DNA of 64,000 nucleotides from Nematostella vectensis (taxonomy: Eukaryota; Cnidaria; Anthozoa; Actiniaria; Edwardsiidae): contig NC_064038.1 in assembly GCF_932526225.1 (NCBI RefSeq), positions 8,927,070-8,991,069 of the forward strand, read 5' to 3'. Positions 1 to 13,000 of the stretch are shown here, piece by piece; the stretch's first letter is position 1, and each line of letters opens with the position of its first letter. The position numbers and the translations under genes are program-made. The notes under the pieces were generated by a model. That model saw nothing but the letters and a program-made list of their open reading frames with translations. It was not told the origin of the DNA and did not search any database.

Positions 1-450
1 CACTCAAGACTCCCTAACGTTATCAGCTCTACTCCCCTATCACTCAAGACTCCCTAACGTTATCAGCTCTACTCCCCTATCACTCAAGACTCCCTAACGT
101 TATCAGCTCTACTCCCCTATCGCTCAAGACTCCCTAACGTTATCAGCTCTACTCCCCTATCACTCAAGACTCCCTAACGTCATCAGCTCTACTCCCCTAT
201 CGCTCAAGACTCCCTAACGTCATCAGCTCTACTCCTCTATCGCTCAAGACTCCCTAACGTTATCAGCTCTACTCCCCTATCACTCAAGACTCCCTAACGT
301 TATCAGCTCTACTCCCCTATCACTCAAGACTCCCTAACGTTATCAGCTCTACTCCCCTATCACTCAAGACTCCCTAACGTTATCAGCTCTACTCCCCTAT
401 CACTCAAGACTCCCTAACGTTATCAGCTCTACTCCCCTATCGCTCAAGAG
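1..450. repeat. 40-bp minisatellite, 11 copies, cut by the window edge
   Basis: Tandem copies of a 40-base unit beginning cactcaagactccctaacgt run from base 1 to about 450. Copies differ only at single positions (cactc/cgctc, gttatc/gtcatc). It lies in a DENND4 intron upstream of the exon at 1054 and continues out of the window. The following stretch 451-756 shows no exon or recognisable repeat. Confidence 0.95.
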
Positions 451-758
451 ATGCTTCATGTTATTGGAAATATAATTCTCTCACCTTATCAAAGAATGCC
501 AATCAACCACTCCTTTGTTGTTGTTTACAATTGAAAATCCATCGGCTTATTTGCAAGAAAACTTTAAAATAACCACCCATGATTGACGTTAAATACTATT
601 AACGATATTTCATTGAAAACATATCATTTACTCGCTTTAGCCGATGGAAATGGATGTTTTGTGTAAATGGGTATTGTGCGGGAGCGTAAAATTGGGCGTG
701 ATTGGCCTTCTTTAATGGACAGTAACCGTTACATACTTTCTTGTTTGAGTATAAAATA

Positions 759-946
759 GCCTGCTAGCCGGCTCTTATTGTAGGGTATTCGAAAATGTTT
801 TATTTTCGAATATTGGGAACCCTGTGCACGCGCGAAGGCCGAGACCCTCGGACCAGCGCACCTCGGCCCTCGCGTGCGCACAGGGTTCCCAATATTCGAA
901 AATAAAACATTTCCGAATAAACCACAATAAGAGCCGGCTAGCAGGC
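759..946. mobile_element. Hairpin MITE with TA target duplication
   Basis: A 188-bp near-perfect palindrome. The terminal inverted repeat starts GCCTGCTAGCCGGCTCTTAT and pairs with the other end through almost the whole element. TA dinucleotides flank both sides (757-758 and 947-948), as expected for Tc1/mariner-type non-autonomous elements. A diverged relative lies at 18461-18637. It has no coding capacity, so the reading frame across it is incidental. Confidence 0.85.
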
Positions 947-1053
947 TAAGTATAAAAATAATGCATAGATGATTTTCCTTAATTCTGTGGTGCATTGTCC
1001 AGGATAAACCGTCAAGCAAGAGAATGATTTAATCCCCGCGTGTATTCTTTCAG

Positions 1054-4000
1054 GTGTCTTCTAGCTGAGTGTTACAGCTTGTGGTTCATTCATCTTCCTG
1101 CTTATGTCAAATGCCATCACAACAAAGCGAAAGCTCTGCACTTCGCATACGAGGTAGGAGTCAAAATCGCTTGTCTAACAGGGACGCGGTGTGGCAATAT
1201 CGCCTGTTTCTGCCTGTACAAGACATGACGAGATCGCTTGTCTAATTGGGTCTTGTTATACTAGACATGACAAAATCGCTAGTCTTATTGTACAAGACAT
1301 GACGAGATCGCTTGTCTAATTGGGTCTTGTTATACTAGACATGACAAGATCGGTTGTCTTATTGTACGAGACATGACGAGATCGCTTGTCTAATTGGGTC
1401 TTGTTATACTAGACATGACAAGATCGCTTGTCTTATTGTACGAGACATGACGAGATCGCTTGTCTAACAGGGTCTTGTTATACTAGACATGACAAGATCG
1501 GTTGTCTTATTGTACGAGACATGACGAGATCGCTTGTCTAACAGGGTCTTGTTATACTAGACATGACAAGATCGGTTGTCTTATTGTACGAGACATGACG
1601 AGATCGCTTTTCTAATTGGGTCTTGCTATACTAGACATGACAAGATCGGTTGTCTTATTGTACGAGACATGACGAGATCGCTTGTCTAACAGGGTCTTGT
1701 TATACTAGACATGACGAGATTGGTTGTTTTATTGTACGAGACATGACGAGATCGCTTGTTTTTTTTTTGTACAAGACATGACGAGATCGCTTGTCTAATT
1801 GGGTCTTGTTATACTAGACATGACGAGATCGCTAGTCTTATTGTACAAGACATGACGAGATCGCCTGTCTAATTGGATCTTCCTGTACGAGACATGTCGA
1901 GATCGCCTGTCTAATCGGATCTTCCTCTACGAGACATGTCGAGATCGCCTGTCGATCGCCTGTCTAATCGGATCTTCCTGTATGAAACATGTCGAGATCG
2001 CCTTTCTGATCCGATCTTCCTGTATGAGACATGTCGAGTTTCCTGTTCTAGTCTTATTATGTCCTGCCAAGGTTCAACTCATTTATCAGACCAAGTTGTT
2101 GTTTTGCGTCATCAGACAAATTCAGGCACGTGCACAGGGGGATGCGCAAGTTGGTCATTTCTTATAAAGGAATCTTCAAATACTATGCTTTGTCCATATG
2201 ACCACCTACGGCTGCGCACCCCCTCCCCCCCTCGGCCAATCCTGGGTACGCGCCAGAGAATTATGTTATGTCATCGTTTATCTTAACTTGTGTTCTCGTT
2301 TATCTTAACTTGTGTTCTCGTTTATCCTAACTTGTGCTCTCGTTTATCTTAACTTGTGTTCTCGTTTATCTTAACTTGTGTTCTCGTTTATCTTAACTTG
2401 TGTTCTCGTTTATCTTAACTTGTGTTCTCGTTTATCTTAACTTGTGTTCTCGTTTATCTTAACTTGTGTTCTCGTTTATCTTAACTTGTGTTCTCGTTTA
2501 TCTTAACTTGTGTTCTCGTTTATCTTAACTTGTGTTCTCGTTTATCTTAACTTGTGTTCTCGTTTATCTTAACTTGTGTTCTCGTTTATCTTAACTTGTG
2601 CTCTCGTTTATCTTAACTTGTGTTCTCGTTTATCTTAACTTGTGTTCTCGTTTATCTTAACTTGTGTTCTCGTTTATCTTAACTTGTGTTCTCGTTTATC
2701 TTAACTTGTGTTCTCGTTTATCTTAACTTGTGTTCTCGTTTATCTTAACTTGTGTTCTCGTTTATCTTAACGTGTTTTCTGTCCTAACATGCCTTTTTAT
2801 CTTACGTATCATCAAATTCTTTTCTTAGATTCTGTGTAAAATGCCGACTAAGGGAGTCAAGTTAACAGATGAGGTAAGACATAATTCCTGTACAGTTTAT
2901 TATTGTTGTTGTTGTTGTTGTTATTATTATTTGTTTGTTTTCCGAGAAATACTGCATCACAGGTTCTCTGAATGGCAAGATCAGATCAGATCAAATAATG
3001 GGCCACTATTCCCTTCGGTTGCTTTACATCCAATTACATATTAAGATCGTCGAGAGGCTGGATCTCCAACTAAACGTCTGAGAAAACGAGGGGTTCCAAG
3101 TCCCCAATGTTTTTAAAACCCTGAAAAACCCTGAAAAACCCTGAAAAAATAGAACCCTAAAAAAAATTCTTAGTTAACCAGTACAAGTTTTGAACCCTGG
3201 TCCTCTTGCTTGAGAGACGAAGCCCCTGACGCGTAGCTATACTTCCCCACTCTCATTTGCAACAGTATAAATCATATTTACCGAGTGGTTTCGTATTATT
3301 CGTGGTATTCAGGTGTGCTTTCGAGTTTTCATGCAACTCTGCGGCCAATTCGGACACCCTGCCTTAGCGGTCAAGGTAAGATGAATGGACGATTGACACC
3401 AGACACTAATAGATGCACAGATAACGTCACAGTTTGTCATGAACATGTTTTTTTATACAACAATATTTTTTTTCTTACGTTGCAATCTTGTTTTGCGCAG
3501 CGCATGCTTACGCCAAGCGTACCTGTGTTTTTTAATAACACATGGGCCCTTGACCAATCAGAGGGCGTGATTTACGAGTGTCGTTGTATAATCCCGGTTC
3601 CAACGTGAGCTCTGTTTGCTAGTTTACGCGTTTTCTCCAAAAGAATTTACCTGGGTTCAGGTATGAGTCGTTTGGCGGCTACCAGTGGAGTTCTCATGCC
3701 TTCCACTCAATCTGGACCTTCGCATTCAGCATCCGAGTCCCATAGAGGGTACAAAGCTCTCCTGATCTATTCTGTGTTTTTCACCATTGAATAGGTTCTT
3801 TTTGAGATGAAGACACAAGGGCTTACTCCAAACGCTGTCACGTATGGCTACTACAACAGAGTAAGTAGTGGATCTCATCTCATTGATTTCTATTTGTGTC
3901 CGAAAAAAAGATTTTATCCTCAGATCTCTAGTTGTGTGTCCGAGAATAGATCTCATTTCAAGATCTCTAGTTGTGTCCGAAAAAGATTTTATCCTCAGAT

Positions 4001-7000
4001 CTCTAGTTGTGTCCGAAAAAAAGATTTTAACCTCAGATCTCTAGTTGTGTGTCCGAAAAAAGATCACATTCCAAGATCTCTAGAGATGTGTCCGAGAATA
4101 GATCTTATCCTCAGATCTCTAGTTGTGTGTCCGAGAATAGATCACATTCTCAGATCTCTAGTTGTGTGTCCGAGAATAGATCACATTCTCAGATCTCTAG
4201 TTGTGTGTCCGTGAATTGATCTTATTCCCAGATCTCTAGAGTTGTGTCCGAGAATAGATCACATTCTCAGATCTCTAGTTGTGTGTCCGAGGATAGATCA
4301 CATTCTCAGATCTCTTATTGTGTGTCCGAGAATAGATCTCATTTCCAGATCTCTAGTTGTGTGTCCGTGAATAGATCTTATTCTCAGATCTTTAGTTGTC
4401 TGTCCGAGAATAGATCACATTCTCAGATCTCTAGTTGTGTGTCCGTGAATTGATCTCATTCCCAGATCTCTAGAGTTGTGTCCGAGAATAGATCACATTC
4501 TCAGATCTCTAGTTGTGTGTCCGAGGATAGATCACATTCTCAGATCTCTTATTGTGTGTCCGAGAATAGATCTCATTCCCAGATCTCTCAGTTTATCAGC
4601 AACTGTCCTCCAACCCAGTTTCCCGAGCACCTCAGTACTAGGAGTGTCATAGGGAGAATAAGTTAGAATACGTGCTGCCCTGTTTTGTAATTTTTGTAAT
4701 TTTTCCAACAAACCTTTGCTGCAACTGTCCCAAACGGGAGAACAGTAGTCAAAGTGTGGTTGGATAATTGATGAATAAATGGTTTCAAGTGTATTGGTAG
4801 ATACATAAGGTCTTATTTCCTTTAAAGCACTAATACCAGATGAAATTTTCTTGGATATACTATTGATATGTGCTTCCCAAGAAAGCTTTTTATCAATAGT
4901 AACTCCAAGTACTTTAGTGTTATTGACCCTTTTTAGTACCTTCTCGTTAATTTTGATGTTTATGAGGTGCTCGAGGTTGCTGACTCTTTGTGCCGAGCCT
5001 AATATCATATATTCAGTCTTTGTAACGTTAAGGCTCAATTTATTGGCTATTAACCAGAGACTTATGCTATTTAGATCTGTATTTAATCTTGTTTCAACTA
5101 GTGTAGCATCAGCAGAACATACAGTAAGGTTGGTATCATCAGCATACATTCTAGCCTTTGAGAATGTTAGACAATTAGGCAAATCATTCACATATACGAG
5201 AAACAGTAGGGGACCTAAAATGCTCCCCTGCGGGACCCCGCATGAAATTGGCCTAGGTGATGATAGGTCACCATTGACAAAGCATTTTTGGCTACGCCCA
5301 GTAAGGTATGATCTAATCCAAAATTGACTTGATTCGCATAGGCCATACTTTGCAAGTTTATGAATGAGAATGTCATGATTTACTGTATCGAATGCCTTAG
5401 CCAGATCTACAAATACAACAGCATTTATAAGTCCCTGGTCTATATTAAGAAACCATTCATTGGTAGCTTCGATCAAAGAGCTCAAAGTTGAATGTTGTGA
5501 CCGAAAGCCTGACTGGCATTCATGTAAAATGTTATTATCTTTCAAATATTTATACAATTGGTCGAAAATAGTCCGTTCACAAATTTTGGACACTACTGGA
5601 ATTATTGATATGGGTCTGTAATTATTCATATCAGACCTTTTTCCTTCTTATAAACTGGTAGCACCTTAGAGCATTTCCATTCATCAGGATAAAGACCTGT
5701 ATGTATTGACAAATTAATTAAGTTTGTTAAAGAAGGACACAAAATATCTGCCGACTCTTTTAATAGCCGACAGGAAATACCATCTAGCCCAGTGGCCTTT
5801 GTTGGATCCAAGTTTTGCAATAACTCTAATACCCGTGTATATGATATTTTATGTAGCTGAAAGGTGCTGTCAGTTGCTTTGACAACTCCAAATAGTTGCA
5901 TTCGGATGCAGGCAATGAAGATGCCAAATTCGCCCCTATTTCTGTAAAGTGTTGATTGAAACTCTCACTTATTTCGTGGTCAGTGGTTGTTCTAGAGCCA
6001 TTGTGTTCGATTTCTGGTATGATTGTGCTCTTAGCATTACGTGACATAAGTTCATTTATGGTTTTCCAGGTTGAGCGTAGATCCCCTTTCTGCTGAGAAA
6101 AACGATCCTTATAGAATGCCACTTTGGTCGCTTTTATTGCGCCATTCACTTTATTGCGCTGGGCACGATACTCATTCCAGTCTACCTCGGCGCCTGTTTT
6201 GATAGCCTTACGCCTTGCAGTATCTCTTGCAAACGTTAATTTTCTCAAGTCAGCATTCATCCAAGGATTGGATTTCTTAGCACATTTGAAGCGCGTTTTA
6301 GTGGGGGCATGCTTATCAAGGACACTGAGAAATATCTTTTTCCAATTTAGCCACATCTCATTAGGCTCAGAAAAATTATCGAGAGTAGACCAGTTACATT
6401 TATCAAGATCTTCCTTAAAAAGATTAAGATTGAATCCCTTGAAGTTTCTATATTCAAATAAAGCTGGTTTTCCTTTTGGTGAAAAGGAAATTTTTCTTAC
6501 AGCATATATAACACTATGATAATCGAAATCTATTCCAACATAATTTACGCCAGACCGTACAATTGTGTGAGAATCGTTTGTTAAGCAAATATCTATTAGG
6601 GATTTAGTTCTATTTGTAATACGTGTTGGCTGGTTGGTCAAGACCATATACATCGGAAATACTCCTTAAATACTTTAGGTTTGAATCATTTACGTCCAAA
6701 TAATTTGTATTTACATCACCAAGCAAAATTAATGGATAATTTAAGCTGTCTATATGGCTAATTACTTTCTCAAATGATTCAAATAATTTTACTGAGCTCT
6801 TAGGCGGTCTATACCAAGTCGCAATCAAGAAGGGTTTGGTATTAGGTTTTTTTATTTCAATTATGAGCATCTCCAAATAAGGATCAGCTAAGTCTGAACG
6901 TAATGTATGTGACAAGTCTGATTTTATATAAATACAAACACCACCCCCTCTTGTATTGCGATCTGATCTTATAATATCGTAACCATTTATATGTATTTGA

Positions 7001-10000
7001 TTATCATCAATTTTCGAGCCAAGCTTTGTTTCATTTACAGCAAATGCATCGACTGGCTTGTTATCAAGCAAAATTCTCAGGCGATCAATATTGCCTCTTA
7101 AACTGTTAATATTTAGCATGGCACATTTGAAACCTCTACATGTAGGGATAAGCGTAGGTGCAGTATCATTAATGATGGGTCGGGTCTCGCTTAGCAACAA
7201 TTGTCACTAACATGTTTGTGAATGTGCTTATTTAAATTCCCCGCCAATCTACTAGTTCCCAGTTTATTTAAGTGCAATCTACTTCTATTTAGACATAACT
7301 TATCAACATTATTATGCAAAAGAAAATCAAAATGAAGCCGACGGCATTCATCAGCTAAAATGCCATTTACAGTATTTAACTTATCTGTTACTTGAGTGGA
7401 CCCTCGGTTCTCTCGCATAACAAGTGCAGAGATAGTTGGCTTGACCCAAGCTGCTTGGCTTGCTTCGCTGACTTCATAATGGATGCTGAAATAGCTGATG
7501 GTTCTTTAGACACAAGGTCATTAGTACCGACATGTATTATTATTTCATCAGGTGTCTTTCGTAATATCGGTTTTATGTAATCCTCTAGATCTTCAGCGTT
7601 GCAGCCGCGATGACTGTAAACTTTCACACTAGTCGACTCATTGGATAAACCCTTTTCATGAATGTCTTTAATTATGGACTCCCAATGAGCGCTACATGCC
7701 TCAACTTGAGACCACCCGACAACTTCGCTTGATTCTTGTCTTGTGCCTTTTTCGGGCGTGGGCCAGAAATACCAGACATCCCTGTTCCATTTGGTTTGGC
7801 ACCAGAAGTTGTTGGCTGAATACATTCTATGGGCTGGTTCTGACGAGCACTTTCAGGTTTCGATGGGGGGTTTCTCTCCCGAATAACTGCAGCAACATAA
7901 TTCTCCTGTAGAATAGATCTCATTCTTAGATCTCTAGTTGTGTGTCCGAGAATAGATATATTTTCAGATATTTTCAGATCTCTAGTTGTCTGTCCGAGAA
8001 TAGATCACATTCTCAGATCTCTAGTTGTGTGTCCGAGAATAAATCTCATTCTATGATCTCTAGTTGTGTGTCCGAGAATAGATCTTATACTCAGATCTCT
8101 AGTTCTGTTTCGAGAATAGATCATCACGTTCTCAGATCTCTTGTTGTGTGTCCGAGAATAGATCTCATTCTCTGATCTCTAGTTGTGTGTCCGAGAATAG
8201 ATCACGTTCTCAGATCTCTAGTTGTGTGTCCGAGAATAGATCTTATTCTCAGATCTCTAGTTCTGTTTCGAGAATAGATCATCACGTTCTCAGATCTCTA
8301 GTTGTGTGTCCGAGAATAGATCACATTCTCAGATCTCTAGTTGTGTGTCCGAGAATAGATCTTATTCTCAGATCTCTAGTTGTGTGTCCGAGAATAGATC
8401 TTATTTTCAGATCTCTAGTTGTCTGTCCGAGAATAGATCACATTCTCAGATCTCTAGTTGTGTGTCCGAGAATAGATCTCATTCTCTGATCTCTAGTTGT
8501 GTGTCCGAGAATAGATCTCATTCTCTGATCTCTAGTTGTGTGTCCGAGAATAGATCTTATTCTCAGATCTCTAGTTGTCTGTCCGAGAATAGATCACATT
8601 CTCAGATCTCTAGTTGTGTGTCCGAGAATAGATCTCATTCTCTGATCTCTAGTTGTGTGTCCGAGAATAGATCTCATTCTCTGATCTCTAGTTGTGTGTC
8701 CGAGAATAGATCTTATTCTCAGATCTCTAGTTGTCTGTCCGAGAATAGATCACATTCTCAGATCTCTAGTTGTGTGTCCGAGAATAGATCTCATTCTCTG
8801 ATCTCTAGTTGTGTGTCCGAGAATAGATCTCATTCTCTGATCTCTAGTTGTGTGTCCGAGAATAGATCTTATTCTCAGATCTCTAGTTGTCTGTCCGAGA
8901 ATAGATCACATTCTCTGATCTCTAGTTGTGTGTCCGAGAATAGATCTTATTTTCAGATCTCTAGTTGTCTGTCCGAGAATAGATCTCATTCTCTGATCTC
9001 TAGTTGTGTGTCCGAGAATAGATCTCATTCTCTGATCTCTAGTTGTGTGTCCGAGAATAGATCTTATTCTCAGATCTCTAGTTGTCTGTCCGAGAATAGA
9101 TCACATTCTCAGATCTCTAGTTGTGTGTCCGAGAATAGATCTCATTCTCTGATCTCTAGTTGTGTGTCCGAGAATAGATCTCATTCTCTGATCTCTAGTT
9201 GTGTGTCCGAGAATAGATCTTATTCTCAGATCTCTAGTTGTCTGTCCGAGAATAGATCACATTCTCAGATCTCTAGTTGTGTGTCCGAGAATAGATCTCA
9301 TTCTCTAATCTCTAGTTGTGTGTCCGAGAATAGATCTCATTCTCTGATCTCTAGTTGTGTGTCCGAGAATAGATCTTATTCTCAGATCTCTAGTTGTCTG
9401 TCCGAGAATAGATCACATTCTCTGATCTCTAGTTGTGTGTCCGAGAATAGATCTTATTTTCAGATCTCTAGTTGTCTGTCCGAGAATAGATCTCATTCTC
9501 TGATCTCTAGTTGTGTGTCCGAGAATAGATCTTATTCTCAGATCTCTAGTTGTGTGTCCGAGAATAGATCACATTCTCAGATCTCTAGTTGTGTACCATG
9601 GACAGATCCCTTCTTGCTGATAACTCTGTAACTCGTTTAGGCTGTGATGGAGGGGAAATGGCCATCCAACACGACAAGTTCGCACATGTGGAATAAGCTC
9701 AGGAACTTCTTTGCCGCCGTTCACGAATTTCGCAAGCTGGGTCTTGTGCGGCATCATGCTAGAGAGGGTAAGTAGCCTTTATCTACCACGTCTCACCTGC
9801 CGAGTAGAAGGGGGGAGGAGAGGGGGTTACAGCAGTGGATTAGCAATAGGGATTTCATGACATTTTTTGGGGGAGAGACAGGTAGTTATGTACAGGGCGA
9901 CAGAGCAAAAAAATGGCATGAAATTTTCCAATTTTCAATATATAAGCTCAAGATTCCGCATACAAGTTCCTTTGACCAAAAGCTTAATTCCGAATTTTAA

Positions 10001-13000
10001 AGAAATTAAGAAGATATAAAATTTAGATATTAGCGAGCAAAGTTGGCTTAATTTCCGATCAGAGCCCGGCTTCCCCCTAAAAACGAGGAAAATTCCTTTT
10101 TTTAAACATTTAAAAATTGCACTCTAAGCCTCATATCTCGAAGACGAATCCATTAGAAGAAAATACTTTTTGATATGTTGGTTTACATATCATAAGGGAC
10201 CTCTATGCAAAAAATCAAGCTTACCGAAGTTAACCAGATTTTATTTGGGAAAACTTGCTATTTTTTTGCTCTGTCATACAGGGCGTTATTTAGAAATCTC
10301 AGATACAGCCACATTTATGCAGACTAACCAGAATAACAATCTGGGTTTGTTCTTTGATCTTTTAGATGAATACATTATAGTAGTTTGTAGATTGGTTCAT
10401 CTGTACGAGAAACTCTTTGAATTGTCTACAGGATCTCTCTCTCCTACAAGCTCTAACAGCGACGAAAAACAATAACAAATGCCTTCTTTGATAGGAACAT
10501 TTTCGTTGTTTTGCTGCACACATATTTTTTTGATTTTTTGAAGTACAATCATTCCAGTGGCCTTTTTGAACCTCACCCTCATACAGATGCAACTGTACGA
10601 GAAACTCTTTGAATTGTCTACAGGATCTCTCTCTCCTACAAGCCTTAACAGCGACGAAGACCTTCCCGACTCACCCAGAATGAAGGGACTGTTACGACGA
10701 CCAGGTCGCCCGCGTACACCTACACGAGAGGAAGAGCACAGACTCTTAAGCGCAGACTCAGATACACCTGGAGTCACAAGCCCCGCCTCGCACCACGGGG
10801 GCCACCACACCCCAGGTACCCCCCTAGGTATTAGGGGGCGCCGTGTCAGAACCACCAGTGAGATCTCAAACTTGTCCGAAACTGCTGATTTGGACACTTC
10901 GTTAACATCCATCGACGGAGCAGGCATGTCCCTCTCATTCCGGTCTCGTCGTCTGAACTATGGCCGGACAATAAGCGAGACGTCTATTTCGGCATTCAGC
11001 GATGGTTCTCGGCATGATACAATGTTTATTAATGCAAGCAACGAAGGGGTAGACCAATCGGAGCCGTACGAGGATACAACTGGCGCGCTGGATGACATCA
11101 TCTTCGGACTGCCACCTGGACTGCAGCCTGACACCGCCCTGGAGGCGCAACTATGCTCCTGTTACCAGTGTGTCAAGTGCGGTCGGTTCTTGTACGACGA
11201 GGAGATCATGGCAGGGTGGACTGCTGATGATTCCAACCTCAACACAAGGTACAGTAATACCCTGTTGATAAAGGCACAGTGGGATTCGCATAACAGTACT
11301 CATACAGAACTCTGTTAACACGTCAGGGCCGAAGCATGCCTTGAAATATTGGGGGGGGGGGGGGGCAGCCAAACCCATACTGGTCATTTCCTTGTATTTT
11401 TTTAACATATTAGGGGGGGGGGGGGCACATGCCCCGAGTGCCCCACCCCTGCTACGGCCCTGACGTGCATCTGTGGGATCCATACTACAGTCCATTTACA
11501 GTAATACAAAACAATGAACTCCGTTAACACGGGCAAACTCTTTAAATAAGGACACCGGCTGGATCCACAATCTGTTCTCATACAGTGAGCTCTAAGAATA
11601 TATTTTTGCGGGTTTTACCACTTGCAAAGATCTAAATAGCCAACACCGATTGGCACATCGAAAATATTTGAAATATTTGTTTGTCAGTGTGTAAGACCCG
11701 AGGTTAATAACACCGTCTAGCTGAGCTTTTTTCATGTTAGTTTATATCCGTCCACCTATCCGAAGTCGCGTCTCTGTTCTTTTGTGTCATTGTTTGTTTG
11801 TTTCCGAAAGTGAAACATCCAATATCGCGAAAGAACAGAAATTCGACATGGTTAAGTGAACTGATAGGGTTGACATTGATAGGGAATGAAGGTCTATCCC
11901 GAACGGCGTGTGCGTATTTGTGAGTATCTAGCGTCCCAGAACTATAATATTTCCCCATAATCATGACTTCCAATACGAAATCTTTGCACCACGAGGAGCA
12001 GAGAGCAAACCGAGTCACATGTCTTCTAGTAAGCCGCTTCGCTTTCATGCTGTCAGACGAACACCGCAGACACTCGAGCATCGCATGCTTACACACTGTC
12101 GACAACGTCGATAGATAGACTGATAGATAGAAAACCGAAACCTAGACTCGGCCTACCTTAGGTAGCCCCAGTAAATAGACAGTACGGCCCGACAGTATTT
12201 ATGGCCTTGTAGGTCCTTAGTGACCTTGGTCACGGAAGCTCGCACGTCTCTCCAGTTGATAGAAAAACCTAGTTAATTGCCGCGATAGAATAAATACTCC
12301 TTTTGATTGCCTTTTTAAGCCCCCCCCCCCCCCCCCTTGGCCACCTAAGACCATGTACGGTATATTTCTGATTTCTTTCCGTCTTTTTTTCGCAGCTGTA
12401 CTTTCTGCACCACACAGCAAGTGGCTTCCATTACTGTCAAGATCAAGGTAGTGTCACGCAACGCAATCTGTCACGCAACGTGAAATGTCACACAACGTGA
12501 TCTGTTGCCGCAATCAAACTAAGCTACATTAAGTGCTCATTTTAGAGCCACTCTTACGAAGAACGTTCCGAGCCAGGTTTGACCTGATTTGCTTTTTCAC
12601 CTCAACTCAATCAATCTTCCCAAATATTTTTCCCACTGAACTTGTATATCATCTATCGCTTTGCCTAAGTGTCTGTGCACGTTTTATTGCAGGACTATCG
12701 CAATTGCTTCTCATCTCGACCGAGCTCAGACCTGACTGCCAGCTTGAACAGCCTGGGTAGCCCAGACATGGCTGGGCCAGGCCCTGGAAGTACTAACCCC
12801 CTCCCCCAGGTGATGCACTCTTCAAGACCGCTGATTGGTCTAGAGGATGATGACGACACATTTGACCCTGTCAGCAAATCTGTGCCGAAAACAATAGAGG
12901 TATGATTCTTGGATAAAGTGATTCTTGGAAAAACTGATTCTTGGAAAAGTGAAGAAATGAGAGTAAAATCCGTTGTACGTGCTATGACAATCTTAAAAAA

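Noticed and set aside
1-450. Possible CRISPR array
   Set aside because: The units are head-to-tail with no unique spacers, there are no cas genes and the context is an animal nuclear gene.
2841-3044. Small gene starting MPTKGVKL
   Set aside because: The conserved part is the DENND4 exon 2829-2873, which is entered by splicing and left at GTAAGA; the rest is intron.
4851-5327. Plus-strand 158-codon frame
   Set aside because: It is the antisense shadow of the LINE reverse transcriptase.
8306-9631. 441-codon open frame of [13 protein letters not shown]-type repeats
   Set aside because: It is a 39-bp satellite read in frame; it has no non-repetitive core, and sister blocks lie in the same intron.
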